Positions 5,519-6,131 of a stretch of DNA of 6,131 bases are shown here, one piece after another (within the stretch, counting starts at the first letter, position 1; the number at the start of each line of letters is the position of its first letter). Below the pieces are notes generated by a model. That model made no database searches, was not told the DNA's origin, and was given only the letters and a program-made list of their open reading frames with translations. The stretch is from JBBSBL01 sp038251325 (GTDB lineage: Bacteria > Actinomycetota > Thermoleophilia > Solirubrobacterales > Solirubrobacteraceae). A program made the translations under genes and the position numbers. The stretch covers positions 1 through 6,131 of the forward strand of contig JBBSBL010000102.1 of the NCBI GenBank assembly GCA_038251325.1. The letters run 5' to 3'.

Positions 5519-6131
5519 ATGCCGCTCCGCGAGCACGAGATCGTCGCGCTCGGTCACCGCTCGCCGGTGGCCGAGGCTGGGGCGGCCGATGCGCCGGAGG
5601 CCGTCGTGCTGTTGCACGGCAACCCGGGGTCGCGCCTCGACTGGCTCGGGCTCCTTCCCGCGCTCGGCGCCCACGCCCGCGCGATCGCCCCCGACCTCCC
5701 GGGCTACGGCGAGGCCGACAAGCCCGACGAGCTGCCCTACACGGTGCCCGGCTACGCGGCGTGGCTGGACGCCGCGCTGGCGCGGCTCGGCGTGGAGCGG
5801 GTGCACCTCGCCGTCCACGACTGGGGCGGCGCCATCGGCGTGCGCTGGGCCATGGACCATCCCGAGCGCCTGGCGAGTCTCGTGGCGATCAACGCCGGGG
5901 GCCTGTCGAGCACCTACCGCTGGCACGGCTTCGCGCGGGCGCTCCGCACGCCCGGCCTCGGCGCGGCGCTCCAGGCGACGTCGACCGCCGCGACCTTCCG
6001 GGCCACGCTGCGGCGCACGAACCCCCTGCTGCCCGTGGCCGAGATCGACCGGATGTGGAGCCACAACGACCGGCGGACCCGCCGGGCCGCGCTCGCCCTC
6101 TACCGCTCGGTCGGCGATCCCGGAGCCCTTC
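5519..6131 (+). CDS. Alpha/beta hydrolase, haloalkane dehalogenase/epoxide hydrolase-like, N-terminal 204 residues (3' end outside window)
   Basis: The frame is open from ATG 5519 to the window edge (204 codons plus one base). HGNPGS at residues 33-38 is the oxyanion loop; an Asn at this place (N35) is typical of haloalkane dehalogenases, where it helps hold the halide. VHDWGG gives the nucleophile D101, with W102 as the other usual halide-side residue. DLPGYGEADKP lies between them, and the cap begins after about residue 130. Only the first part of the fold is present: the catalytic acid and histidine should lie beyond the edge, so activity cannot be settled. Halide cleavage, epoxide opening or another ester-type hydrolysis are all possible. 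The gene is divergent from the leftward oxidoreductase row and probably has its own leaderless transcript. It differs clearly in sequence from the other hydrolase in this window, so the two are not a recent duplication. Confidence 0.88.
   Translation, partial: MPLREHEIVALGHRSPVAEAGAADAPEAVVLLHGNPGSRLDWLGLLPALGAHARAIAPDLPGYGEADKPDELPYTVPGYAAWLDAALARLGVERVHLAVHDWGGAIGVRWAMDHPERLASLVAINAGGLSSTYRWHGFARALRTPGLGAALQATSTAATFRATLRRTNPLLPVAEIDRMWSHNDRRTRRAALALYRSVGDPGAL

Noticed and set aside
4934..6064. Minus-strand 376-residue frame across the divergent gap
   Set aside because: It covers two real genes in the wrong frame or strand and shows no domain.
1..6131. tRNA, rRNA, CRISPR, insertion sequence, attachment site or riboswitch
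   Set aside because: No such structure or repeat array was found on reading both strands; coding sequence fills nearly the whole window and the longest gap between genes is 66 bases.

Overview
The window is dense, very GC-rich bacterial chromosome with G or C at almost every third codon position. A high-GC actinobacterium fits best. A soil lineage of the Thermoleophilia/Solirubrobacterales type is plausible, given the F420/FMN split-barrel protein, the membrane GGDEF-HD-GYP protein, the two Asp-nucleophile alpha/beta hydrolases and the apparently leaderless promoters. This placement is inferred from gene content and composition, not from a marker gene. No mobile element, RNA gene or CRISPR array is visible.

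Layout: a FUSC-type membrane protein runs leftward off the left edge (1-954, minus). Divergent from it is a 699-residue membrane protein with GGDEF and HD-GYP domains (1021-3120, plus), which could both make and break cyclic-di-GMP. It converges tail to tail, 4 bases between stop codons, on a leftward row of three small enzymes. In transcription order these are a PPOX/split-barrel flavin- or F420-type oxidoreductase (5459-5052), an aldo/keto reductase (5019-4036) and an epoxide-hydrolase-type alpha/beta hydrolase (4009-3125). At the right end a second alpha/beta hydrolase, of haloalkane-dehalogenase/epoxide-hydrolase type, is divergent from this row and runs off the right edge (5519-6131, plus).

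The enzymes suggest general redox and hydrolytic handling of small, possibly foreign, compounds. Nothing ties them to one defined pathway. The most striking non-coding signal is a TANNNT hexamer 6-9 bases before five of the six gene starts, including genes inside the close-packed leftward row. This suggests that each gene has its own promoter and makes leaderless or nearly leaderless mRNA, so the row need not be a single operon. The sixth gene, the GGDEF-HD-GYP gene, lacks this element and has an uncertain start. Its GGDEF domain looks catalytically intact but lacks the RxxD inhibitory site, and its HD-GYP domain has Ser-His where the family usually has His-His. I see no clearly new multi-gene system here; the gene set is otherwise ordinary.
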